Positions 52,970 through 61,853 of a stretch of DNA of 64,000 bases are shown piece by piece (position 1 is the stretch's first letter; each line of letters begins with the position of its first letter). The position numbers and the translations under genes are program-made. Under the pieces are notes generated by a model. That model had not been told where the DNA came from. It made no database searches and saw nothing but the letters and a program-made list of their open reading frames with translations. This DNA is from Cryomorphaceae bacterium (GTDB lineage: Bacteria; Bacteroidota; Bacteroidia; Flavobacteriales; Schleiferiaceae): NCBI GenBank assembly GCA_024639785.1, contig JAHEGI010000003.1, positions 1 through 64,000 on the forward strand, written 5' to 3'.

Positions 52970-54096
52970 AAATCCTACACTTGTGCAATAAGGTGCCCTT
53001 CCCTGGGCGTGACGGAAGTAGTCTCGCCATGGAATCGCTGATTCGACTCGAAGTAAAGGCGGGACATTCCGTCCATGTAATCGCATTGAATACGGACAAA
53101 CATTATGTCCACGCACCGAAGCCTTTTCCAGGCACGAGTCTCGAAGCACTGGATGTCAAGGTTTCCCCAAGCTTTCAGGGTCTCTGGAGCCATTTAAACC
53201 ATCCGGCCTCCTACTTTGCTTCCCGATTTGATCATGGCAGCGTGCGTGAGCGCATCCTTCACTGGGCTTCCCAGGTGGATATCATTGTGGTGGATTCATT
53301 GTTCATGGCGGTCTATCGAGATAGTTTTGGCGCTACCCCATGGATTCTTCGGGCGCACAATGTGGAACATCAAATTTGGGAGCGCAGTTTGGCCCAAAGC
53401 CCATTTGGGTTGAAAAAGTACTTTACTGCGTGGCAGACGAAGCGGTTAAAACGGTGGGAACTTTCCGTGATTCAAGCCGCTCGCATTTGGGCCATTTCCT
53501 CGGAGGACGCTTCCCTTTTGCGCTCGCTAGGGGCCGGGGAGTGTCAAGCGATTCCTTGCAGTTTTGATCCACAGGGGCCCTGGGTTGAAAGTGGGGCATC
53601 GGGCCACGGCGTGTATCACTTGGGGGCGCTGGACTGGCTACCCAATATCCAAGGGATGCAATGGTACATTGACGAGGTACATCCTCTTTTTCCATGGCCG
53701 ATTACGGTTATTACGAAGCACTGGCCGAGTCACGTACACCGCCCTAAGGAGCTGCATCATATGGCACGGTTGGAGGATGGCTTTGACTTTGACATGCATG
53801 GAATCTTCATTGCACCTATTCGCTCGGGCAGTGGAATGCGCATTAAACTTTTGGAAGCGATGGCTCGAGGTAAAGCGATTGTCACGACGGCTATTGGCGC
53901 GGAGGGGCTCGAAGGTGCGCCTGGGGTACTTATCGCGGATCGTCCGGAAGACTTTGCCCAGGCAATCCGTCAGTTATCGGAAAACCAGGCGTTCAGGCAA
54001 AGTCAAGGACAGGCGGCCCGCGCTCATGCACTTGCTACCTTTGCCGATGATGTGTTCGTTGACCAACTCCGGTCGATGGAACCAGGAAGCATGTGA
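52966..54096 (+). CDS. GT4-like glycosyltransferase
   Basis: This 376-residue cytosolic glycosyltransferase of the GT-B fold begins at a GTG giving MKILHLCNKVPFPGRDGSS, the usual family N-terminus. The GTG overlaps the lptF/G stop (GTGA). An ATG at 52942 would add eight residues inside the preceding gene. Donor-binding features include IRSGSGMRIKLLEAMARGKAIVTT and GAEGL. The acceptor is unknown. It probably builds a surface sugar, given the LPS-export neighbour. Confidence 0.88.
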   Translation: MKILHLCNKVPFPGRDGSSLAMESLIRLEVKAGHSVHVIALNTDKHYVHAPKPFPGTSLEALDVKVSPSFQGLWSHLNHPASYFASRFDHGSVRERILHWASQVDIIVVDSLFMAVYRDSFGATPWILRAHNVEHQIWERSLAQSPFGLKKYFTAWQTKRLKRWELSVIQAARIWAISSEDASLLRSLGAGECQAIPCSFDPQGPWVESGASGHGVYHLGALDWLPNIQGMQWYIDEVHPLFPWPITVITKHWPSHVHRPKELHHMARLEDGFDFDMHGIFIAPIRSGSGMRIKLLEAMARGKAIVTTAIGAEGLEGAPGVLIADRPEDFAQAIRQLSENQAFRQSQGQAARAHALATFADDVFVDQLRSMEPGSM

Positions 54097-55349
54097 TGAT
54101 CGAGCTACCCCACCTTTTGAAATTCCTTGGGTCGACCTATTTGATTTGGGTCTGCTTGGGGACAGCGTTGGTCGCGGGGGCTATCCCTTACCTCCTCTTT
54201 CCCAGCTTTATACGCATTCTACAACTGTTAAAACGCCCGACCCCCACCCCGAATGCCTTCGATGTGTCCGATGCATCCCTCTGGCCGCGGGTAGATTTGG
54301 TTTTTGCTGCGTACAACGAAGAGGCGGTTTTGCGCGAAAAGCTCCACAGCTTGCAGCAGTTGGACTATCCTAAGGGACAATTGACCGTATGGGTCGGTTC
54401 AGATCAAAGCACCGATGGCACGGAGTCAATATTGGCCGAATTCGCTCAAGTCATGCCGGAACTTCGTTGGGAACGGATGGCTGAGCGATCTGGTAAGTCT
54501 AGAATCATCAACCACCTCGTAAGTAAAGGGGACAGTGACGTCATCGTCGGTACCGATGCAAATATTTTCTTTCACCCCATGGCTCTGAAGCATTTAGTTG
54601 CTCCCCTCGTGCTCGATGGCCGAACGGATTTGGTCGGGGGCGAACTGACCTACCGCGGTCTAGGCCAAGGAGACAGCTACAAAAGCATCGCAACCGAGGA
54701 GCGGTCCTACATCGGTTGGGAAAACCGGACCAAGGTCTGTGAAGGTGAGCTCTGGGGTATGACGATGGGCGTCGAAGGTGGGTGCTACGCCATTCGTCGA
54801 CAGGCTTTTACCCCCATTCCTGCAGGAACTTTCATGGAGGATTTCTTTCTCACCATCCGGGTATTCGCCCATGGTAAACGCGTGCAACATGCCGCCTTGG
54901 CGACCTGCACCGAAGATGTGAGCAACGATGCGCACATGGAATACCGCCGAAAAGTCCGCATTAGCCATGGCAACTGGCAAAACATCTTCCGATACCGCAT
55001 GCCTTGGAATCTCCGTTCTTTAGGTGTCACTCTGGCTTTTGTGGGGCATAAGCTTTTAAGGTGGATCTTCCCGTTGATCGTCAGTGCGGCTCTGGTGTTC
55101 GAGTTGGGCGCAGGGCTGTACTACCATGAATTTGCTTTGGTGGCATGGAATCTCCTGACCTTTGGCACTGTGGCAGCGCTCCTACTCTATCCCCGCACCT
55201 TCTTGACCAAAGCCATCGCCAAGCCCATTAAACCTCTTTCCTACTTTACCTGGATGAACATCGCCTTGATTCACGGGTTAGTCCAATTCCTGCGCAGCCC
55301 TCGGAACACTTCCGGGGTATGGCAGCCTACAAAGCGCAATAATCAATGA
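54096..55349 (+). CDS. family 2 glycosyltransferase, membrane bound
   Basis: This 417-residue processive-type glycosyltransferase has an N-terminal helix (residues 10-35) and a GT-A domain with [34 protein letters not shown] and [12 protein letters not shown] holding the metal-binding DxD-like acid. C-terminal [10 protein letters not shown] and several helices (about 310-400) follow. It resembles poly-sugar or dolichol-type transferases, substrate unknown. The ATG at 54096 shares one base with the previous stop (TGATG). Confidence 0.88.
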   Translation: MIELPHLLKFLGSTYLIWVCLGTALVAGAIPYLLFPSFIRILQLLKRPTPTPNAFDVSDASLWPRVDLVFAAYNEEAVLREKLHSLQQLDYPKGQLTVWVGSDQSTDGTESILAEFAQVMPELRWERMAERSGKSRIINHLVSKGDSDVIVGTDANIFFHPMALKHLVAPLVLDGRTDLVGGELTYRGLGQGDSYKSIATEERSYIGWENRTKVCEGELWGMTMGVEGGCYAIRRQAFTPIPAGTFMEDFFLTIRVFAHGKRVQHAALATCTEDVSNDAHMEYRRKVRISHGNWQNIFRYRMPWNLRSLGVTLAFVGHKLLRWIFPLIVSAALVFELGAGLYYHEFALVAWNLLTFGTVAALLLYPRTFLTKAIAKPIKPLSYFTWMNIALIHGLVQFLRSPRNTSGVWQPTKRNNQ

Positions 55350-56467
55350 GCACCTCCCCCTTTAGTTCGATCGAAGAAGCCTTAGCCGATTTGGCGCAAG
55401 GCAAAATGGTGATTGTCGTGGACGATGAAGATCGCGAAAACGAAGGGGATCTCTTGGCCGTAGCCGAGGGCATTTCTGCCGAGACGATCAACTTCATGGC
55501 GACGCATGGGCGGGGACTCATCTGCGCTCCCTTACCTGATGACCGTTGTGACGCCCTTGGTTTAGCGCCAATGGTCCAACAAAATACGGATCCACACGAG
55601 ACGGCTTTTACCGTTTCTGTCGACCTTCGAGGCCATGGGGTAACTACGGGCATTTCAGCCTTAGATCGCGCTAAAACCGTGCAGGCCTTGGTCCATCCAG
55701 ATAGTTTACCGGGAGATTTTCAACGTCCGGGTCATGTGTTTCCTCTTCGAGCACGCCCTGGTGGGGTCTTGCGTCGAGCCGGACACACCGAAGCCGCCAT
55801 TGATTTGGCGCGTTTGGCAGGGAAACAACCTGCCGGTGTCATTGTAGAAATCATGAATGAAGATGGCAGCATGGCCCGTTTGCCTGAACTCATAGAGATG
55901 TCTAAGAAATGGGGCTTGAAGTTGATTAGCATCGAGCAGTTGATTGCTTATCGCTTGGATCGCGAATCCCTGATTCGCGTCCACCGAACCTTCCAACTTC
56001 CCACGGCCTATGGTCTTTTTGATGTCTGCGTATATGAGCAAACGACGTCCCACCAGGTGCACTTCTCCATGACATATGGCTCATGGAATGAAGAGGACAC
56101 CGTGCTCGTCCGAATGCAAAGTGGAGACCCTCGACGCAGCATGCTTGATGATGTGCTGAGCCCAACGGGTAGATCTTCTAAAATTGGCCCATCCCTCCAA
56201 GCCATATCAAACGCGGGCGCTGGCGTGTTTGTTGGATTAAATCAACAGCAAGACTCACGGAGTCTGTTAGATTTCCTCGATGCCATGGGAAGCGATTCCT
56301 CCCAAGAGAAGTCTTTCGGTGGTGATCCTTTGGATTATGGCGTGGGAGCCCAAATTCTCCGCCATCTTGGCGTGCGTCAAGTCGCTTTATTGACCAACCA
56401 TCCGATGAAACGCGTCGGCATCGAGGGCTATGGCTTGCACATTGTGGCCAATGAAATGCTGAAGTGA
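55346..56467 (+). CDS. ribB: 3,4-dihydroxy-2-butanone 4-phosphate synthase with degenerate GTP cyclohydrolase II domain
   Basis: The N-terminal RibB domain (1-200) makes the four-carbon unit of riboflavin from ribulose 5-phosphate. It is intact: [11 protein letters not shown] (26-36), [19 protein letters not shown] and [12 protein letters not shown]. The C-terminal half aligns with RibA ([34 protein letters not shown]) but lacks the zinc cysteines: the HSECLTGDVF and RCDCG region reads [16 protein letters not shown] and then SPTGRSS. GTP cyclohydrolase II activity is therefore unlikely. It overlaps the GT2 gene by 4 bases. Confidence 0.9.
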   Translation: MSTSPFSSIEEALADLAQGKMVIVVDDEDRENEGDLLAVAEGISAETINFMATHGRGLICAPLPDDRCDALGLAPMVQQNTDPHETAFTVSVDLRGHGVTTGISALDRAKTVQALVHPDSLPGDFQRPGHVFPLRARPGGVLRRAGHTEAAIDLARLAGKQPAGVIVEIMNEDGSMARLPELIEMSKKWGLKLISIEQLIAYRLDRESLIRVHRTFQLPTAYGLFDVCVYEQTTSHQVHFSMTYGSWNEEDTVLVRMQSGDPRRSMLDDVLSPTGRSSKIGPSLQAISNAGAGVFVGLNQQQDSRSLLDFLDAMGSDSSQEKSFGGDPLDYGVGAQILRHLGVRQVALLTNHPMKRVGIEGYGLHIVANEMLK

Positions 56468-56470
56468 GCC

Positions 56471-59400
56471 TCAGTTTCCTTTAGCAAACCACTTTTTCCA
56501 CAATGCCGACCAGGAATCACCCATCCATTGGGCTTGAATCCCGAGACCTTGTTTTTGCGCCACGGGCTGCCCACTGAAAGCCATGTCTGCGTTTCGCACG
56601 GAATAGGCAGAAGCCGTCCAACGTCCGTCTTCCGTAAGCTGGTAACTCAAAGTCACATCTCCCAGTCCCATATTCGCCTGCTGGCTCCCCATAGGAATGC
56701 CCCATTCCGTCATGACCTTGAGCCGGTCATCCAAAAAGCTTCGGCCAATGCTGGCATCCATTTGGCGCTGCAAAGCCTTTGAATCACTGGCATATGCCAA
56801 TTGAATGTCCCAATTTTCGCCGAGCCCTTGGGCCATGAAATTGGAAAACTGCTGAGCCAAAACTTGCGTGGTATTGGTCTCCAATGCCGATACCCCGGTG
56901 GCGGACCACCCCTGCCCCTGATCCCAAAAGCTATGCAATGTCAGCAAACTCAAAACCTGGGTGGTTTTTTCGTCTGGGGTGACCAACCGACTTTGCAAGG
57001 CCGCTTGAATGGCTGAATTCGCCGTCGGCAGATCAATGTCAAAGCCTAAATCTGGCTGCATCAGGTCCCCTGTTACCGCCAGCTTTACATCCACTGCGAG
57101 TCGTTCTTGATTCGCCAAACCCAAATAAGCACTGGGATTTGTGCGCGTTTTGTACACGGCCGTTAGATCCACGGCTGCATGATACGGATCCCCCGTCCAT
57201 GATAAGGTTGCACCGGGTTCCACACTAAAAGGCTTATTAATCAAGTTTTCCAAAGTGAATAAGTAGGTGCCCTCTTGAAGTGTCAAGAGCCCATTCATTT
57301 CCAGCTCACCGGTGGCGGGATAATCGATTCTCAATTCACCATTCCCCTTGCCTTCAATCACATCCCCTACTGTTTCATCGAGGATGATGCGCGCTGTGAT
57401 GTTCGGGTTGACATGTATGGACAATCCAAAATCAAATTGAAATTCGCTTTCAAGTGGACTCGACTTGGTTTGGGCTCGACGAATCTGTGGTCCTTTAGGC
57501 CGCGCTTTAAACTGAATGAAACTGGCATCTTCCAGGGTCACCGGGGCATCCATGGGCAGAGCAAAAACAGAGGAATCCAATGGACTGGCATCGACTTCAA
57601 GGCGCAGAGCATTTAGACCCCCGCTCAGCGTTGCATAGCCCTTGGCCACTACCTGTCCATAAAAATCTGTTCCCTTGGCTAAGTCCAGGGCCAAGAAGCG
57701 TTCACCCTCCATTCGAAGCTGGAGCGCCTTGCCCGGGGCGGCATGATAATCATAGCCGCCGGTTAAACGAATGAGGCCTTTTTTCTGATGATCTCTTAAG
57801 ACCCCCGAACATTGGATGTCTCCTTGACGGAATTTCAGCCGGGGACTCCCTTGATAGGTCACTCCGGTTGTTGGTACGTAGAAGCTCGCCTCGTGCAGTT
57901 CGCCTGACCCAAGTAGGGTCCAGCCTTTCTTTTCTTCTCTAAGTAGCACCTCTGCCATAAATTGACCTTGCCATTGCTCCAAACTCCCTTCCGTGAAGGG
58001 CTCAAGGTAATGCAGGGGCAATCGGTCAACCGTTAATTCGATGTCCCATCGGTCGGAGCGATCTCCAGAGGCCATGAACCATAGGCTATCGCCCCATCCG
58101 GCTTGAGCACGCATATTGACTGCGCCAGATTCTACATTCACATCCCATTGGCTTTGGACAGAACCTAAAGACTGCCCCTCCAACGTCAATTCCGGTATCC
58201 AGATATCTGCACTCGTATTCCAAGAACCGATGGCTCCCGCCAAAATCAACTGACCCCACACATTCCCTGCTACCGGCAAGGACTCGACAAATAGGGCGGT
58301 CCAATCTTTTAAGGGTAAATCGGCACAATGGATGCGCATGACTTCGGAGGGATCCGCACTAAGTGCACCCGACATAGAAATACTCCCTACGGGGCTTTTC
58401 CACTGAAGCCCTTCTCCGAGGGAGAGCTTCCCTTGGGCCCAATCATAGCGGATATGCTCACCGCCTTGAATCGCGCTGTGGTGTCCTAATAAGCTCAGCG
58501 CACTAGGCAATATTCGAGCATCCCAGGCATTTGGACGTCGATCTAGTTCCCAGCGCACATGCCCACCGATATTCCATGATTTCCAATCCGAGTCAAGACG
58601 AAATACATCTTTCTGACCTTTGCGACTGAAGGCTTCCAAGTCCAATGGACCTTGGGCTAAATCCATGTGAAAACGGCTTTCCACGGGACGAAGACTTTTG
58701 GACTGCGCCGCAGAGGAAAAGCTCCACGCGGTGGACTGCCAATCTCCTGACGCTTCGATCCGTTGGTAGCCTTTCTGTGCTTGATAATTCAGTTTCCAAT
58801 CGGGCCCATCCAGCCATAAATACTCGATGCCTTGGGCCTGACACCAAGTCCATTGGCCATCGAGCCACTGAGAAACCAGGTAATCAGGTCGTGTTTGGAG
58901 CGGAAGCTGCCACGTCAACGGGCTGTGGCTGGATGTAAATCCCGCCCGATAATCTCCGAGTCGAGCCTCCATTTCGTGCTTTCCGGAGGGTCCCTTGCTC
59001 CAATCTAAATAGCAAGGCGAATAGGCGGCATCCAAGGCATTTTCGATGTGGGCATATCCCCCATTGGCCCAAGAGAAGTCTCCCTTTAAAGCACCTCGAG
59101 CAGGGAGGCCGAGCGAATCTAGAAAGTGCATCTGCTCATCCCAAGCCCAACGGAAATCCAAGGCATCGTTTCCCCATTCGTAGTGAAACTCTGCTTGTCC
59201 CACGTACGGATCGGCCACCGCAATGGAGAGGTCAACCTCCCGGCCATCCCCGTGAGACCGAATTTCCCAATCTTGGAGTTTTAGCGCCTCAGATGCCACA
59301 TGGCTACCCTGTGCTTCAAAAGACCAAACCCAGTTTCCCTCTTCGTTTCGACGGCCCTGGCCGTGGCTGTCTCCGTGGACTTTCCAGCCATTCCATTCGA

Positions 59401-60358
59401 GCTGTAGAAGGTCCGCACGCCAGTCATTCCATCGCAAATCCACTTCAAATTCATCCAAGTTTCCTTGGGCCTTGAGTTCGGCAAGTGTTTTCTCTCCATC
59501 CTTTTCCTGCAGGTTCATGGACCATTGTCCTTGGTGATAGTCTCCTTCGGCATTCCAAAATCGATCTCTCCAAAACGCCTGGCTACCTAAGGCTTGCCAA
59601 TGTGTAAAACGCGCATCGCCCAACAAAACTCCGGAAGCGCTGGCTTCCCATGGTATTCCCACAAAATCCCATTGCAGAAGGGTTTGGACCGAATCCATGC
59701 GCAGCTGTACATCCAAAGAGAATTCCTCGCTCTGCATGCCAAGTAGCCACGAATCGGATTCCTTGGAGCCATGCATGGCGATGCGAGACCAGGCTTTAAA
59801 ACCAGGCTGAAGTGACGCCTCAAACGAGGGGGTCCCGTCCACATTCCAAACAAAATTGGATACATGGGGAGTGAACTCCCATTCCTCCTCGCTGAAGGAG
59901 GATTTCCAAACGATCTTTCCCGAAACATCACCGATTTGAAGGGCGAAGGGGGAGCTCGCACGCGTGGTATCCATCCATGGCGCAATCCAATCAAGCCAGG
60001 ATGCATCGGGTTGACCCACAATCCACAGAGAATCCCACTGCACCGCATTGGCCTGCAATCCCTGTGCTCGATAGCCTAAACCTTCGATAGACAGTCCATA
60101 CAGCGCGATGTAGTCATCCCCGCGGCCCAGATGCGCTTCGGCCAGCTTAAGTCCTGTCCAAGGCTGCCACGCAATGCCCGACCAGTGCAGTTCCACCGAA
60201 TCCGCCAAGGGATTTGCTTCCACGTATTTTTTTGCCCACGTACCCAGGGTTTCATTCACAATTTCGGGGTGACGCACCACGTAGAACACCGCACCTAGCC
60301 CAACCAGGACAAGCCCAGAAAGGAAGATCAAGAGGCTTCTTAAGATTCTTCGGCGCAT
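56471..60358 (-). CDS. tamB: TamB/DUF490 family translocation and assembly protein
   Basis: This 1295-residue AsmA/TamB-like protein has one N-terminal membrane helix (residues 8-28), then a very long beta-strand-rich periplasmic part. A C-terminal DUF490 domain closes it (NGELRIDYPATGELEMNGLLTLQEGTYLFTLENLINKPFSVEPGATLSWTGDPY). TamB helps insert outer-membrane proteins or move phospholipids between membranes. The ATG at 60358 is preferred to a GTG two codons upstream. A -7 variant TACCTTCG ends 5 bases before it. It is convergent with ribB, 3 bases apart. Confidence 0.9.
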   Translation of the reverse strand: MRRRILRSLLIFLSGLVLVGLGAVFYVVRHPEIVNETLGTWAKKYVEANPLADSVELHWSGIAWQPWTGLKLAEAHLGRGDDYIALYGLSIEGLGYRAQGLQANAVQWDSLWIVGQPDASWLDWIAPWMDTTRASSPFALQIGDVSGKIVWKSSFSEEEWEFTPHVSNFVWNVDGTPSFEASLQPGFKAWSRIAMHGSKESDSWLLGMQSEEFSLDVQLRMDSVQTLLQWDFVGIPWEASASGVLLGDARFTHWQALGSQAFWRDRFWNAEGDYHQGQWSMNLQEKDGEKTLAELKAQGNLDEFEVDLRWNDWRADLLQLEWNGWKVHGDSHGQGRRNEEGNWVWSFEAQGSHVASEALKLQDWEIRSHGDGREVDLSIAVADPYVGQAEFHYEWGNDALDFRWAWDEQMHFLDSLGLPARGALKGDFSWANGGYAHIENALDAAYSPCYLDWSKGPSGKHEMEARLGDYRAGFTSSHSPLTWQLPLQTRPDYLVSQWLDGQWTWCQAQGIEYLWLDGPDWKLNYQAQKGYQRIEASGDWQSTAWSFSSAAQSKSLRPVESRFHMDLAQGPLDLEAFSRKGQKDVFRLDSDWKSWNIGGHVRWELDRRPNAWDARILPSALSLLGHHSAIQGGEHIRYDWAQGKLSLGEGLQWKSPVGSISMSGALSADPSEVMRIHCADLPLKDWTALFVESLPVAGNVWGQLILAGAIGSWNTSADIWIPELTLEGQSLGSVQSQWDVNVESGAVNMRAQAGWGDSLWFMASGDRSDRWDIELTVDRLPLHYLEPFTEGSLEQWQGQFMAEVLLREEKKGWTLLGSGELHEASFYVPTTGVTYQGSPRLKFRQGDIQCSGVLRDHQKKGLIRLTGGYDYHAAPGKALQLRMEGERFLALDLAKGTDFYGQVVAKGYATLSGGLNALRLEVDASPLDSSVFALPMDAPVTLEDASFIQFKARPKGPQIRRAQTKSSPLESEFQFDFGLSIHVNPNITARIILDETVGDVIEGKGNGELRIDYPATGELEMNGLLTLQEGTYLFTLENLINKPFSVEPGATLSWTGDPYHAAVDLTAVYKTRTNPSAYLGLANQERLAVDVKLAVTGDLMQPDLGFDIDLPTANSAIQAALQSRLVTPDEKTTQVLSLLTLHSFWDQGQGWSATGVSALETNTTQVLAQQFSNFMAQGLGENWDIQLAYASDSKALQRQMDASIGRSFLDDRLKVMTEWGIPMGSQQANMGLGDVTLSYQLTEDGRWTASAYSVRNADMAFSGQPVAQKQGLGIQAQWMGDSWSALWKKWFAKGN

Positions 60359-60363
60359 GAACA

Positions 60364-60384
60364 CGAAGGTATGAGGTACTTTTG
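60364..60384. promoter_or_regulatory. back-to-back tamB/tsaD promoters
   Basis: Minus-strand TACCTTCG (60371-60364, one mismatch) and plus-strand TACTTTTG (60377-60384, exact) are 5 bases apart. They end 5 and 4 bases before the tamB and tsaD start codons. Confidence 0.6.
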
Positions 60385-60388
60385 CAGC

Positions 60389-61423
60389 ATGACACCGTCA
60401 GGACCTATTTTATTAGCCATTGAATCCAGCTGTGACGACACTTCCGTCGCGGTATTGGATGGCTTTGAAGTTTTGGCTAATGTCGTTCACAATCAAGTGA
60501 TGCACGAGGCCTTTGGCGGAGTAGTCCCTGAACTCGCGTCAAGGGCACACACGGAGGCTATTTTACCCACGGTGAAAGCGGCCTTGGCGCGCGCTGGAAA
60601 AGACTTCCAGGACCTTGACGGCATAGCCGTCACCCAAGGTCCTGGGTTACTCGGCTCCTTACTCGTAGGGCATTCTTTTGCCAAATCCTTGGCGCTGAGT
60701 TTGGATATTCCCTATGTGAATGTAGATCACATGGAGGCCCATATGCTGGCTCATTTTCTCTATGAATCTGGCGTCCAAGAAAAGCCTATACCTGGATTCC
60801 CGTATCTCTGCTTGACTGTTTCTGGCGGGCATACACAGTTGGTCCAGGTCAATGCCTGGAATGATTTCACCATCCTCGGGGAAACTCAAGATGACGCGGT
60901 GGGTGAAGCCTTTGACAAGGCCGCCAAGTTATTATCCTTGCCCTATCCCGGGGGACCCATCATCGATCGACTGGCTCAAAAGGGACAGCCCGCATTTCGT
61001 TTTTCCCAGCCAAACATGCCCGATTTGCAGTTTAGCTATTCAGGATTAAAAACGTCCATCTTACGGGCTATGCAAAAGGAAGTCAAGGAAGATCCTGAGA
61101 GTCTGACTGAACGTGTTTCCGATTGGTGTGCGAGTATTCAAGAAGCCCTCATTGCGCCATTGCTTCAGGGCCTGACCCTAGCGGCATCCCAAACGGGGAT
61201 TCGACGTGTGGCCCTCGCGGGCGGAGTTTCTGCCAACAGTCATTTGCGCGCGGAGGTCCAAGGGTTGGCCCAATCGCTGGGCTGGGACCTCTACCTCCCG
61301 CCTTTATCCTACACCACAGACAACGCCGCGATGGTGGGGGCCGCTGGGCAATTTGCATGGGCGGCATCCCAATTTGCGGAGATGAAAGATGCCGCACAAC
61401 CTAAACGAATTGTTCATGGCTAA
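60389..61423 (+). CDS. tsaD: tRNA N6-adenosine threonylcarbamoyltransferase
   Basis: TsaD, with TsaB and TsaE, transfers threonylcarbamoyl to A37 of ANN-decoding tRNAs. The 344-residue protein has LAIESSCDDTSVAVL, GGVVPELASRAH, QGPGLLGSL and the metal-binding His114 and His118 in HMEAH. The later CLTVSGGHTQLV and LAGGVSANSHLR also fit. The ATG at 60389 is chosen: an upstream ATG at 60371 lies before the -7 element and would not be in the mRNA. Its 3' end overlaps the RimB-like gene by 8 bases. Confidence 0.97.
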   Translation: MTPSGPILLAIESSCDDTSVAVLDGFEVLANVVHNQVMHEAFGGVVPELASRAHTEAILPTVKAALARAGKDFQDLDGIAVTQGPGLLGSLLVGHSFAKSLALSLDIPYVNVDHMEAHMLAHFLYESGVQEKPIPGFPYLCLTVSGGHTQLVQVNAWNDFTILGETQDDAVGEAFDKAAKLLSLPYPGGPIIDRLAQKGQPAFRFSQPNMPDLQFSYSGLKTSILRAMQKEVKEDPESLTERVSDWCASIQEALIAPLLQGLTLAASQTGIRRVALAGGVSANSHLRAEVQGLAQSLGWDLYLPPLSYTTDNAAMVGAAGQFAWAASQFAEMKDAAQPKRIVHG

Positions 61424-61844
61424 GCGCATTGTAGGTCGTACTGAAATCATTGACCTTCCGAGTATCCCTTGGAATCAAGTCCCATGTCGAATTGACACCG
61501 GTGCGTTTCGCTCGAGCATGCACTGTGATGACATTCATCTCAAACAAAATGCGGATGGCAGTCAAACCCTCGTCGTCACTTTTCAAGGGGAAGACAGCCA
61601 TAGTGAAAAGCATTTTTACGCGTTTTCTGAAACGACCGTGAAATCAAGTAACGGAATCGCAGAAACTCGATATTTAGTTGAACTTCCTGTCCGAATCTTT
61701 GGCACGGATTTTACTACCGAATTTACCCTGACCAATCGAACCGAAATGAAATTCCCCGTCCTTCTCGGGCGCACATTTTTAAGGCACGGTTTTATTGTCG
61801 ATGTCCGCAAAACCAATCAGTCCATTAAATCTACCCTGGCGTAG
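61416..61844 (+). CDS. rimB: RimB-like retropepsin-fold protease (RimK-associated)
   Basis: This 142-residue protein of the RimK-associated ATP-dependent zinc protease family (PF05618) has a retropepsin-like RIDTGAFRSS motif with Asp27, and the later FPVLLGRTFLRHGFIVDV. In Pseudomonas a RimB of this family works with RimK to cleave or edit poly-glutamate added to ribosomal protein S6. The direct adjacency to rimK here supports the same role. The start at 61416 gives MAKRIVGRTE; earlier codons lie within tsaD. Confidence 0.85.
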   Translation: MAKRIVGRTEIIDLPSIPWNQVPCRIDTGAFRSSMHCDDIHLKQNADGSQTLVVTFQGEDSHSEKHFYAFSETTVKSSNGIAETRYLVELPVRIFGTDFTTEFTLTNRTEMKFPVLLGRTFLRHGFIVDVRKTNQSIKSTLA

Positions 61845-61853
61845 CTCCTTCTT

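Noticed and set aside
53564-54373. 269-codon open frame on the plus strand across two glycosyltransferase genes
   Set aside because: It is an out-of-frame shadow rich in Arg, Cys and Trp that crosses the junction of two well-supported genes.
60371-60388. earlier ATG for tsaD at 60371
   Set aside because: It lies before the exact -7 element, so it would not be in the mRNA, and TsaD proteins start at the later residue.
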